Of a stretch of 45,156 nt of DNA, positions 13,766-23,372 are shown piece by piece. The position numbers and the translations under genes were made by a program. Every line of letters starts with the position of its first letter. Position 1 is the first letter of the stretch. The DNA lies in assembly GCA_028278625.1 (NCBI GenBank), contig JANQDY010000218.1, positions 1-45,156 of the forward strand, given 5' to 3'. The notes under the pieces were generated by a model, which saw nothing but the letters and a program-made list of their open reading frames with translations, was not told the DNA's origin and did not search any database. This DNA is from Thermodesulfobacteriota bacterium (GTDB taxonomy: Bacteria > Desulfobacterota > DSM-4660 > Desulfatiglandales > Desulfatiglandaceae).

Positions 13766-14227
13766 GGCAAAGAGGTTCTTTAGCCTTTCCCAGAAGTCTT
13801 CGCCAAGGATGAAAAGGCCGGTGATCAAGGCAGCTTCTCCGGCCACCAGGGTCCAGGCGAGGAAATTGATTTCCGATTCCTTGTGGGAGAAGAAAAGAAG
13901 GTAAATGATCATCACATAGTGGGGCAGGCAACTGGCCGCAAGCAAGGAGACACCCAGGCGGTGACGGTTCAGGCTGATGGGTTTCTCCACATGGGACCGT
14001 TTGAACCAGGACTTGATCTTGCTTTTGAGGGCCGTTACAAATTCCTTGCCCAGAAGCGCCGCGGCGCACAGGAAGGCTACCTCCCCGGAAGCCAGAAAGG
14101 CCACTGAAAAAGCGCCGGCCTGGGCCAGGGTCATACCCAGAAACGGGAGGATGGCCACGGTACTCATGGGGAGAAAGCTGTAAAAAAAGAGGGTCATGCC
14201 CAGATAGTATTTCCAGTCCTTTTTCAT
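13736..14227 (-). CDS. Small membrane protein with duplicated helix pairs (transporter-suffix type)
   Basis: 163 residues from the ATG at 14227 (MKKDWKYYLGMTLFFYSFLP). It has four membrane segments in two similar pairs: the first pair ends in GEVAFLCAAALLGKEF, the second in GEAALITGLFILGEDF, with a basic cytoplasmic loop (KSKIKSWFKRSHVEK) between. This is the pattern of proteins annotated as transporter suffix domain. The C-terminal HKPSATSH is read from a family B repeat. The function is unknown. Confidence 0.7.
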   Translation of the reverse strand: MKKDWKYYLGMTLFFYSFLPMSTVAILPFLGMTLAQAGAFSVAFLASGEVAFLCAAALLGKEFVTALKSKIKSWFKRSHVEKPISLNRHRLGVSLLAASCLPHYVMIIYLLFFSHKESEINFLAWTLVAGEAALITGLFILGEDFWERLKNLFAWHKPSATSH

Positions 14228-14319
14228 GCGATTCTTCTCTGTTATGGAGTGACGAGTATCAAATTCACTCACTTTCAGTCAAGCCGGCGTTTCATCTGTT
14301 CATAAACCTCAGAACCTCC

Positions 14320-15261
14320 CTAGCTTTCAAGGATTTGGATGCCTTTTTCTTCGAACATCTTTTTGATGCGCTCAAATCGGTTCTGATCGTAAAACTCGCG
14401 CATGGGACTGTCGTCCGAAATATTAGATGCCACACCGATCTTTTCAAATTTGTTGAGCCAGGTGGGGTTATTCTTCATGAGCGCGGTCCGTTTGATGCCG
14501 CGGGCTTCGTAAAACCGGGCCAGGGCTTCCATTTTGTGGTCGGTGTCGGTAATCCCGGGAATCAACGGCGTCCGGGGTTTGATCTCCACGCCGCCATTTT
14601 GCCACGACTCATGGAGCTTCAGAAAGTTTTCGAGGATTTTTTTGTTACCGACCCCGCACCATTTCTTATGTTCCGAGGGATCGAGGATTTTCAAGTCCAT
14701 ATAGATCAAATCCACGTAGGGAAGAATCTTCTCCTTGAAGCGGTCGAAATTGAAAAGCCCGCAGGTTTCCACCAGGGTATGGATCCCTTCATCCTTAAAG
14801 CGTCCGAGCAGCAGGGATACGAAATCCATGAAAAGGGTCGGTTCCCCGCCTGACAGGGTCACGCCGCCGCCGGTGCTTTTGAAAAAGGGTTTATAGGGAG
14901 TCACCTTCTTTACAATCTCTTCGACGGTCATTTTTCGCCCCACCCGGTCGAGGGCCGTGGACGGACACGCATCCACGCACTTAAAACAGAGAGTGCACTT
15001 TTCGCGATCCACATGAAGCGGCGCTCCTTTTTGAAGCGCCTCTTCAGGGCAAACCCGTATGCATTCCCCGCTCATCACGCATTTGTCCCGGTCGAACAGC
15101 AGTTCCGCGGGCGTCCGCTTGCTTTCCGGGTTTTGGCACCAGAAGCAATCAAGGGGACACCCCTTGAAGAACACCACTGACCGGGTGCCCGGCCCGTCAT
15201 CCAGGGAGTTGCCTTTCACATCGATCACCAGGGGCTGAATTTCCCTTTTATCCGAGTCCAA
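14320..15261 (-). CDS. Glycyl radical enzyme activating enzyme (radical SAM)
   Basis: 313 residues. The radical SAM motif C-x3-C-x2-C is at Cys35, Cys39 and Cys42 (GCPLDCFWC). A two-cluster ferredoxin insert follows (Cys61, 67, 71 and Cys89, 92, 95, 99 each before Pro), as in activases of non-PFL glycyl radical enzymes, then GGGVTLSGGEPT and KPRTPLIPGITD. It uses S-adenosylmethionine to place the radical on the partner glycine. The start is a TTG at 15261 with GGAGG seven bases upstream. It overlaps the glycyl radical enzyme by 14 bp, which makes the pairing certain. Confidence 0.95.
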   Translation of the reverse strand: MDSDKREIQPLVIDVKGNSLDDGPGTRSVVFFKGCPLDCFWCQNPESKRTPAELLFDRDKCVMSGECIRVCPEEALQKGAPLHVDREKCTLCFKCVDACPSTALDRVGRKMTVEEIVKKVTPYKPFFKSTGGGVTLSGGEPTLFMDFVSLLLGRFKDEGIHTLVETCGLFNFDRFKEKILPYVDLIYMDLKILDPSEHKKWCGVGNKKILENFLKLHESWQNGGVEIKPRTPLIPGITDTDHKMEALARFYEARGIKRTALMKNNPTWLNKFEKIGVASNISDDSPMREFYDQNRFERIKKMFEEKGIQILES

Positions 15262-18238
15262 ATTCGTTCCTCCTGATAATCTCCATCTGCAGGTCCCGGT
15301 GCAGTTGCGTGAAATAGGCGCAGTAACCGGATATGCGCACCAGAAGGTCCGGGTAATATTCCGGGTGGGCCATGGCGTCCTTGAGCGTATCCGTATTCAG
15401 CATGATGAACTGCACCTGCATGCCGCCCTGCTCAAAAAAAGTGCTCAGGACCTGGCTCATTCGCGTGATGGTCTGATCGTGGCTGTCTTTGGGTGAGGGC
15501 ACCACCCGCACATTGAAGGCGATGTTGTTGTCCATGGTTTCAGGCGCCAGTTTCGCTACATCCAGCAGGTTGTCCATGATGTTGTTGGACGCGGATGGAT
15601 GGGGGGTCAGCCCCGGGGTGAATGCCTCCCCCGCCAGACGCCCGGAGGGCGAAGCACCGGAGACCCGGCCGTAAATGGCATGATAGTTCATGGACCACCA
15701 TCCGGAGGTGTAATGGCCGCCCCGCATGGTTTCCCGGCCGTGGGCGAAATCCGCCACCATGCGGGTGACCCGGTCCACCATTTCAAAGGCTTCCGGGTCC
15801 CCGGATCCGAACTTGGGCACGCGGTTCTCTATGTAGGCCCTAAGGCCGCTGTACCCCTCGAAGTTATACTCAAGGGCCTGCATGAACTCCCCAAAAGAGA
15901 ACCGCTTTTCGTCATACACGATCTTTTTGATGGCGGAAAGGGAATCGGCCACATCCGCCAGCCCGATGGAAGTGATGCCGCTGGTGTTGTAACGGGCCCC
16001 TCCCCTGGTGATCCCCCTCCCCATCTTGATGCAGTCATCCACCAATACCGACATGAGGGGTGACGGCATGTGCGCCTGGTGCACCTGTTCGATCTGGTTG
16101 TTGCCGATCACTCCCTGGCCGCACAAAAAGGCATGCTGCTCCTTAAATGCATCAAAGAAGTCCTCAAAGGTTTCAAAATCACCCCCTTCAAAGCTTCCCG
16201 TGTCCGGTCCCAGTTTCCACTCGAGCAGGGGATGCACACCATTGTTCAAGGCCATTTCAAGCGGCGCCATGAGGTTGAATTCCACACTTCCCGTGGTGGG
16301 GAAGTGCTTGCCGGGAATGCACGGCTCCACGCATCCGTTGGGGGTCCAGTCCCTGATATCTTCCATGGGCCAGCCGGGATTTGCCTTGCTGAGCGCCGCG
16401 ATCATGGTGGCGTCATTGTGGACGCACGGGGTGGCACCGGTGATGAAGTTCACCTCGCACACCCGTTTCAAATAGGTATCGCTGTTGACCCCGGGCATGA
16501 CCCGGGCGTGCATGTTGGGGTCGTTAAGGGCGAGCATGGCGGTGATTTTGAGGATAATGTAGGTCATATCGTTTACCGCATCGGTGCCGTCACGGTTGAC
16601 GCCGCCCACCGCAATGACCGTGGAAGGGGGGCCGCCCGAATTCATCCAAGAGACAATCTCCATGGTAATGTTGTAATGGCTGGAAATCCGCATGTACAGG
16701 CAGCCCATCAGCTCCATGGCCCGCTCCACGTAGGCTTTTCGCTCGGCCTCTGTTTTCAGTTTTTTCATGTCGCTGTCAAAATAGGGTTGCAGCAGCTGAT
16801 CCACCCGACCCAGGTGCGGTCCGTCATCGGTGCTTTCAAGCCCCAGGGCCACTTCCATGATCCACATGGCCTGAATGGCCTCATGAAGGGTTTGGGCCGG
16901 CTTTTCCGGAACACGAAGAAGGATTTGGTGGATTTCCAGAAGCTCTCTTTTTCGCTCTGTATCGGTTGAACGATCCGCTTCTTCCCGAACCGTCTCCGCC
17001 AGATTCCGGGTGTAGGCCGACACCGCATCCAGGCTGATACGCATGGCTTTGAGCGTGTTCTTCTTTTCCATGTCCGCATCGGGGTCTTCCTTCAGTTCCC
17101 GGTCGATGAGGTTCCTTAAGCCTTCAAGGCCCAGCTTGAGATATTTGTCATGCCCCGGGGTCATGGTGGCATGGCTCACTGTGCCGTAATAAAAAATAGA
17201 GAAATAACGCTCGTGAATGCTCGCCGATAGCGGATTGTCGAACATGGTCTTCCAATAGTCCTGAAGATTCCGCCTGGCGTAAAAGGGAAGCACGTGCTTG
17301 TGCAGGGTTTGGATGGTTTCCTCGGTGGAGATGTAGGAATCCAGTTCCCTGAAGGTATGGGTCCGAAGTTCCCCCCAGACCTGCCAGCCAAAGGTGTAGG
17401 GCTGGTTCACCAGACCGAAAACCGGGTTGGGCGTATAGGTCCCCGCCAGAAGATCTCCCTCCCGGATAAGGGCGCATCTGTTGCGCATGAGATAATGGAA
17501 GCTCTCCGCTTTGCGAAGGGCCGGGTCCCAGGGAGATCCATCCTTCTTCTCTTCATAGCCGTTCTCCAAAAAAAAGTCGGTCAGCAGTTTTCCGTGCTCC
17601 GCGCTTACCTCGGCCCTGGTTTCAAACCGTTCCTTTCGAAAGCGTTTGACCCGTGGAAAATCGTCCAGGGTGTACTGGGGCAGGTACGGGTCTTCCAGCC
17701 ATTTCACCCCGGGATCCGTCTTTTCGCCCTTGAGCCGCTCGGTCCCTCTCCTGACCTTTCGGTCACGGCCCCTGGTATCGGCACCGTCCGCGATCTTCAG
17801 TTTTTCCTTTTTATGGGCATGAATCATCTCCTTTGTTGCGGCCCTGGCTTCATCCAGGAAAAGAAGGTTCACCAGGTAATCGCAGTAGTTGTAAAGGGCG
17901 ATGGTCCCTTCAATCCACATGCGCCCTCTAAGGATCATTCGAGACGCCTCGTCCTTGTCGGCGGTCTGAAAATCCATGAAGTCCTTTTCGCTTCGGAAAA
18001 CAAGGCATGCATCCACGTCTTCGGGCAGATGGTCAATAACATAGACATGGCCATCTTCGATTCGGACGGCGGCGGCCAGCTTCCCTTCCGTTGATTTGAA
18101 CCCGATAACGGCGTTGATCCAGCCCTTTGTCCCTCTCATTTCATCCTTCAGTTCGGGACGGGCATTGAAGATGTCCGCCGTTGATTTCAACAGATTGAAG
18201 AGCGCTCCAGAAGGTTTGGGGGTCAGCGCCGCTTTCAT
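15248..18238 (-). CDS. Glycyl radical enzyme (PFL/dehydratase superfamily) with N-terminal extension
   Basis: 996 residues. Catalytic Cys636 lies in NGCVEPC, the G-C-V-E signature of the dehydratase/lyase/decarboxylase groups rather than true pyruvate formate-lyase. The radical Gly971 is in RISGYCAYF, 25 residues from the end. A second Cys (640) lies close to the first. Usual members have about 800 residues; here about 200 are added at the N-terminus. Residues 10-110 (FNLLKSTADIFNARPELKDE, AAAVRIEDGHVYVIDHLP) faintly resemble an SCP2 sterol-carrier fold. I chose the ATG at 18238 because AAGGAG lies nine bases upstream. The frame is open to 18424 or 18463, which would nearly meet eno. The substrate cannot be named. 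Confidence 0.92.
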   Translation of the reverse strand: MKAALTPKPSGALFNLLKSTADIFNARPELKDEMRGTKGWINAVIGFKSTEGKLAAAVRIEDGHVYVIDHLPEDVDACLVFRSEKDFMDFQTADKDEASRMILRGRMWIEGTIALYNYCDYLVNLLFLDEARAATKEMIHAHKKEKLKIADGADTRGRDRKVRRGTERLKGEKTDPGVKWLEDPYLPQYTLDDFPRVKRFRKERFETRAEVSAEHGKLLTDFFLENGYEEKKDGSPWDPALRKAESFHYLMRNRCALIREGDLLAGTYTPNPVFGLVNQPYTFGWQVWGELRTHTFRELDSYISTEETIQTLHKHVLPFYARRNLQDYWKTMFDNPLSASIHERYFSIFYYGTVSHATMTPGHDKYLKLGLEGLRNLIDRELKEDPDADMEKKNTLKAMRISLDAVSAYTRNLAETVREEADRSTDTERKRELLEIHQILLRVPEKPAQTLHEAIQAMWIMEVALGLESTDDGPHLGRVDQLLQPYFDSDMKKLKTEAERKAYVERAMELMGCLYMRISSHYNITMEIVSWMNSGGPPSTVIAVGGVNRDGTDAVNDMTYIILKITAMLALNDPNMHARVMPGVNSDTYLKRVCEVNFITGATPCVHNDATMIAALSKANPGWPMEDIRDWTPNGCVEPCIPGKHFPTTGSVEFNLMAPLEMALNNGVHPLLEWKLGPDTGSFEGGDFETFEDFFDAFKEQHAFLCGQGVIGNNQIEQVHQAHMPSPLMSVLVDDCIKMGRGITRGGARYNTSGITSIGLADVADSLSAIKKIVYDEKRFSFGEFMQALEYNFEGYSGLRAYIENRVPKFGSGDPEAFEMVDRVTRMVADFAHGRETMRGGHYTSGWWSMNYHAIYGRVSGASPSGRLAGEAFTPGLTPHPSASNNIMDNLLDVAKLAPETMDNNIAFNVRVVPSPKDSHDQTITRMSQVLSTFFEQGGMQVQFIMLNTDTLKDAMAHPEYYPDLLVRISGYCAYFTQLHRDLQMEIIRRNEFGLG

Positions 18239-19758
<1,520 letters not shown>

Positions 19759-19799
19759 CGAGAAGCCAAGATTCCACGGAAATTTATGAGGAAATGTAA

Positions 19800-20258
19800 A
19801 TGAAAAAGGATGCCCTGTACTGGGCCGAGCGGGCGGAGAGGGGAATTTACTGGGCCGTGGGCATACTGCTCATCGTCGTGGCGGTCATTTTTTTGGTTTA
19901 CATCATCCTTGAAAACGCCCCGCTCTATTTCAAGGGGGAGTTTGCAACTGCAACCATCAAGCTGTTTGACCAGGCCCTTTTGACGCTCATGCTCGCACAG
20001 GTCGTCTACACCACCGTGGCCTTTTTGAAGGTGGGCGTGCTGCAGGTGGAGCCAATTCTTGTGGTGGGGATTATCGCCTCGGTTCGGCGCATTCTGGTAC
20101 TCACGGCCGTGGTCTCAGGTACAGCAGGCAAGGTGGGGGCCACCCTCACCTTCCGTCAGGACATGGTGGAAATCGGGCTCCTTTCCCTGACGGTGCTGAT
20201 CCTCGCCGTGGCCATCTATCTGGTCCGGAAATCCAAGAACTTCACCCAGGAGGAATAA
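19800..20258 (+). CDS. PsiE-like membrane protein
   Basis: 152 residues with four membrane segments: GIYWAVGILLIVVAVIFLVY, ALLTLMLAQVVYTTVAFL, EPILVVGIIASVRRILVLTA and ISLLSLTVLILAVAIYLV-like. The E-P-I-L-V-V-G-I-I-A-S-V-R-R-I-L-V-L-T segment is the hallmark of the PsiE (phosphate-starvation-inducible) family, whose biochemical role is unknown. GAGGAAATG precedes the ATG. It follows eno by 41 bp and is probably cotranscribed. Its last 43 bases overlap an oppositely oriented antitoxin gene. Confidence 0.85.
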   Translation: MKKDALYWAERAERGIYWAVGILLIVVAVIFLVYIILENAPLYFKGEFATATIKLFDQALLTLMLAQVVYTTVAFLKVGVLQVEPILVVGIIASVRRILVLTAVVSGTAGKVGATLTFRQDMVEIGLLSLTVLILAVAIYLVRKSKNFTQEE

Positions 20259-20545
20259 GAGCCACAAGAGCCAATTTCAAAACGCCCCCTTTTGCCCGAT
20301 CTCTGCGTCGGACCCAAATTTTTGGCATCGTACAGGGCTTCCCTTGGCCATTTTTGCCCCTGCGAACTGACATTCGCCCGATCCATCAATTGAAAACACT
20401 CTTTAAGCCAGTCTTTTGATTGAGGCGCTACCGTTTGTTCAAGCAAAGTTCGAATCAAAGCGTTCATGGATGTCTGATGTTTTTCCGCATATAGCCTTCC
20501 GGTTGCCAAAAGATCCTTGTCCAGTGAAATGGTAATATTGGGCAT
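20216..20545 (-). CDS. Ribbon-helix-helix-type antitoxin (DUF6364-like), orphan with read-through tail
   Basis: The ATG at 20545 has AGGGAGGTG upstream. Residues 1-70 (MPNITISLDKDLLATGRLYA, SMNALIRTLLEQTV, WLKECFQLMDRANVSSQGQK) match the DUF6364-type antitoxins that normally end near W-x-R-E-x-L-Y-D and are followed by a VapC toxin. Here no toxin follows. Instead the frame reads on for about 35 unrelated residues (AKNLGPTQRSGKRGRF and on) into the 3' end of the convergent psiE-like gene. I infer loss of the toxin and native stop. Confidence 0.7.
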   Translation of the reverse strand: MPNITISLDKDLLATGRLYAEKHQTSMNALIRTLLEQTVAPQSKDWLKECFQLMDRANVSSQGQKWPREALYDAKNLGPTQRSGKRGRFEIGSCGSYSSWVKFLDFRTR

Positions 20546-20629
20546 GTGGCACCTCCCTTCAGAACACATTCTAAGTGTACACTGAACATGTGTCAACTCG
20601 CCAATTACGTGGACGGTCGAATGCCGTTT

Positions 20630-21892
20630 TTAGTCCGATACTTTACCGAAAGCCTGCCCGGCAAGTTTTCTATTGCGAGGCCTGAAGGTGTTGTCCCGCT
20701 TCTCCCGCTCAATCACCTTTTGCAGCAATCTGAACATCTTCATCTGCTGTGATTCGTCGGCATAAAAGGCGTTCCAGGCCTCGTTGAGGAGTTCCTGAAG
20801 CCGCTCCGGTGACATGTGTTTCGGCTGATAGACCACCCGGTCCGCGGTATAGTCATCCCAGTCAAAGGAAAAAATTCGGTCCTGTTTTTTCAAATCCGCA
20901 TACGCCTTTGTGTGGGGAAACGGCGTGAGCACCGTGAACTCCGCGAGATCGAGATCAATTTCCAGCAGAAAATCGACCAGTTTTCGAATATAGTCCTCCG
21001 TATGGTGATCCAGGCCCAGCAGGATGGTCCCTTCCACTGAAATGCCGTGGTCCCGGTACCGCCTGATCCGCTCCCGGATGTAACCGGAGGTGTCAAAGAC
21101 CGCCTGGTACACGTACCAGGCCCCGGCCTGGGCCGCAAGGTCAAGAACCCGGGGATCATCCTCAATGGGATGGCTGCACCAGTTCTTTTTGAGGGGAATC
21201 ATTTCCCGGAACAGATCCTTCTCCCATTGGGTATCCTGGGCCAGGGAATTATCGACAATGAACAGCCGGTTGTTTTCGATGCTTGCCATTTCGGCAACGG
21301 CTTTGTCCACGGGGCGCGGCCTGAAGACCTTTCCTCCCAAATAGGCCACCGCGCAGGGGTAGCAGTGAAAGCGGCATCCCCGGGAGGCATGTACCAGATC
21401 CACCATTTGGACGCCCCGGTAATTGTACAGGTCCCGATTCAGAATTTCCCGCCGGGCGGTTCCCACCATTTCCATGGGAGGGCGCTCTTCAAGATAATCG
21501 TAAACAGGCCTGAGCATTCCTTTTGAAAAATCGCTGAAAACCCTTTCCATGCGGCCTTCCGCTTCACCAAGGAACACGGCGTCCGCGTGTGCCAGGGTTT
21601 CTTCCCGGTGCAGCATGGCGGCAATGCCCCCGAATATCACCTTCACGCCCTTTTTCCGGTAGATATCGGCAATCTCCCAACCCCGCTTCACCTGAATGGT
21701 GAGCATCATGGAGATACCCACAAAATCCACTGGATCATCAAAATCGATCTCTTCCAGGTTCTCATCAACAAAATCCACATGAACATGCTCAGGGAGCGCC
21801 GCCGCGAAAACAACTGGTCCATGGGGCGGCAGATGAAATTCCGTCTGCCTTTTCAGTTTCGGCCATTTTGGATAGATTAATCTAAATATCAT
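20630..21892 (-). CDS. B12-binding-domain radical SAM enzyme
   Basis: 420 residues. The N-terminal Rossmann-like domain has VDENLEEIDFDDPVDFVGIS, IADIYRKKGVKVIFGGI and ADAVFLGEAEG, typical of cobalamin-binding radical SAM proteins. The radical SAM motif C-x3-C-x2-C is in SRGCRFHCYPCAV, and GTILLGLDHHTEDYIRKLVD and VLTPFPHTKAY are C-terminal segments. I chose the ATG at 21892; codons upstream to 21934 come from the family B box (EGCSCQGAGGR). It is the last gene of the leftward arm of the lipid/polyene locus, overlapping the lipoprotein gene. Its reaction (methylation, cyclisation or C-C bond formation) cannot be told from sequence. Confidence 0.9.
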   Translation of the reverse strand: MIFRLIYPKWPKLKRQTEFHLPPHGPVVFAAALPEHVHVDFVDENLEEIDFDDPVDFVGISMMLTIQVKRGWEIADIYRKKGVKVIFGGIAAMLHREETLAHADAVFLGEAEGRMERVFSDFSKGMLRPVYDYLEERPPMEMVGTARREILNRDLYNYRGVQMVDLVHASRGCRFHCYPCAVAYLGGKVFRPRPVDKAVAEMASIENNRLFIVDNSLAQDTQWEKDLFREMIPLKKNWCSHPIEDDPRVLDLAAQAGAWYVYQAVFDTSGYIRERIRRYRDHGISVEGTILLGLDHHTEDYIRKLVDFLLEIDLDLAEFTVLTPFPHTKAYADLKKQDRIFSFDWDDYTADRVVYQPKHMSPERLQELLNEAWNAFYADESQQMKMFRLLQKVIEREKRDNTFRPRNRKLAGQAFGKVSD

Positions 21893-22628
21893 TCTGCCCC
21901 CTGCCCCCTGACAACTGCACCCTTCTAAAACCATCAGCCACTTCCAATTGTTCCGCGCTAATCAGCCGCAGGTTCAACCGGTAGCCGGGTGCGCCGTAAG
22001 CCGTGAGCGTGATGTTTTTTGCAGCTGAGATGGGTGTCTTGTCGGCAATCACCTTTCGAATTAACCGACTATTTCGGTACTTTCGAATCTCGACCACATT
22101 GTCAGGTTGCAGCATCACATCCACAATGTCGCCATTCCGTAAAAATCGGCACACCTTGTACCCGTCTTCGGTGGTTCCAGAACTTACGGTTTCTCCGTCC
22201 GGTTCCAAAAATATCAGGTGAATGTCTTCCATCAGCCCTTCGGCAAAGGCCCGCGTATTAAAGGGCGAAACACTCCGGTTGATGGTCAATTGCCCGTTTC
22301 TCACGCCATCAAAGAGCACCAGACCCTCAATGGTCATCATGACCGCATGAATTCGCCCTGAATCGGAAGATATCTCGGTTACTCCCATCAGCCGCGTTTC
22401 ACCGCCTCGCGGCAGGGTTGCCGTTATAACGTGGGCGAACTGCCATCTACCTTTTGGAAAAACTGCGTTGCAGGACAAAAGCCTTTTGGAAGCCTCTTCA
22501 AGATCCACCGGCGCCATGATTGGAAGGCCGGCGCACGATGCCAGAAACAGCATCAAAAGGAATATGGGCGCCTTTCGTCCGTCTCTTCTTAATTCACGTC
22601 CCGGGAAGTTGCTACGGAATGGACTCAA
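21882..22628 (-). CDS. Outer-membrane-type lipoprotein of the polyene/lipid locus (DUF3261-like)
   Basis: 248 residues. A lipoprotein signal (RKAPIFLLMLFLASC, Cys at about residue 32) is followed by beta-rich sequence with FPKGRWQFAHVITATLPRGG and IEGLVLFDGV. Aryl-polyene-type clusters carry a lipoprotein of this kind beside a LolA-like gene, where it is thought to help place the product in the outer membrane. It overlaps the LolA-like gene by 17 bp. The last 18 residues (VADGFRRVQLSGGRGQ and on) are read from a family B repeat, so the native C-terminus has been replaced. Confidence 0.75.
   Translation of the reverse strand: MSPFRSNFPGRELRRDGRKAPIFLLMLFLASCAGLPIMAPVDLEEASKRLLSCNAVFPKGRWQFAHVITATLPRGGETRLMGVTEISSDSGRIHAVMMTIEGLVLFDGVRNGQLTINRSVSPFNTRAFAEGLMEDIHLIFLEPDGETVSSGTTEDGYKVCRFLRNGDIVDVMLQPDNVVEIRKYRNSRLIRKVIADKTPISAAKNITLTAYGAPGYRLNLRLISAEQLEVADGFRRVQLSGGRGQNDI
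21890..21950. repeat. Repeat family B (inverted orientation) at two gene ends
   Basis: Contains CTGCCCCCTGCCCCCTGACA and ACTGCACCCTT, the reverse complement of the box seen on the left of the window, then GGCTGA-type units. It forms the end of the lipoprotein gene and touches the start of the radical SAM gene. Confidence 0.8.
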
Positions 22629-23247
22629 AAAGCGTCTCCGCTACCGTTTCATTGATGCTAACGTCCGTAAAACGGATCTTTGTAAATGATTTTTCCCCTT
22701 CATAAATGGTCACCGAATCGATCACACCGGGCCGATCGGAGAGACGGATTTCGATTCTTTGAATGATCTTTGAAAAGGCCTTGTTTCGTGGAACCATGAT
22801 GATCTTTTTTCTCCCCTCAAGCGTGGAAGCATAATTCGGGTTGTTTGAGAATTCCCCCTTAAGCCAAAGGGTAATCTCATGAAGCACCATCTCCATGGCC
22901 TGCAATCCGGGGCTCGCATCCTCTTTAAAACCCGTTTCACTGCCAATGAATCGGCGGACATTTCCATTATGCATCACCAGAATACTTTTAATGGGAGAAT
23001 AGTACTCCCATCTGAGTGACCCCGGCGCCCTGAAATAGAAGGCGCCTTTGGATATGAGTGGCTTTATGAGAATTTCAAGATGCTTTTCCTGGGTAAAGCG
23101 AGCGTTGATGGTCTCAATATTACCGGCTTCCCCGCGAATACGCTCCCATTCATCGGCCCGGGCAAGGGGCGCCATTATAAAAATAAGCAACAGGCAGATG
23201 ACTAACGTTCTTGGCAGCAACTTTCTGGATTTATTATATGTTCTCAT
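22612..23247 (-). CDS. LolA-like periplasmic lipoprotein carrier
   Basis: 211 residues. A signal peptide (LLPRTLVICLLLIFIMAPLA then RADE) is followed by INARFTQEKHLEILIKPLIS, GAFYFRAPGSLRWEYYSPIK and QRIEIRLSDRPGVIDSV. F-x-Q-x-K and G-x-F-x-F/Y-x-x-P-x-x-L-R-W are the LolA signature. LolA proteins carry hydrophobic molecules across the periplasm. The position beside hotdog, ketoreductase and lipoprotein genes suggests a carrier dedicated to the locus product rather than the housekeeping LolA. Confidence 0.88.
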   Translation of the reverse strand: MRTYNKSRKLLPRTLVICLLLIFIMAPLARADEWERIRGEAGNIETINARFTQEKHLEILIKPLISKGAFYFRAPGSLRWEYYSPIKSILVMHNGNVRRFIGSETGFKEDASPGLQAMEMVLHEITLWLKGEFSNNPNYASTLEGRKKIIMVPRNKAFSKIIQRIEIRLSDRPGVIDSVTIYEGEKSFTKIRFTDVSINETVAETLFESIP

Positions 23248-23282
23248 TTTTAATCAGTAGCGATCCACACTATCAAACTAAG

Positions 23283-23372
23283 AATTCAGGCGTCAGGAGT
23301 CAGAATTCAGAATCTGGTAGAGTTGCCAGGCATCATATTCTGACTCCTGGATTCTGTATTCTGAATTCTCAC
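23283..23372. repeat. Inverted repeat of GAATTCAGGAGTCAGAATTC type
   Basis: Left arm GAATTCAGGCGTCAGGAGTC and right arm (reverse complement) GAATTCAGAATACAGAATCC then AGGAGTCAGAAT can fold into a long imperfect hairpin. A different unit from families A and B. It lies between fabG and the LolA-like gene. Confidence 0.65.

Noticed and set aside
16070..16969. 299-codon open frame on the plus strand
   Set aside because: Antisense shadow of the glycyl radical enzyme gene in a GC-rich coding region; no domain and no ribosome site.
17294..18094. 266-codon plus-strand frame
   Set aside because: Another antisense shadow of the glycyl radical enzyme.
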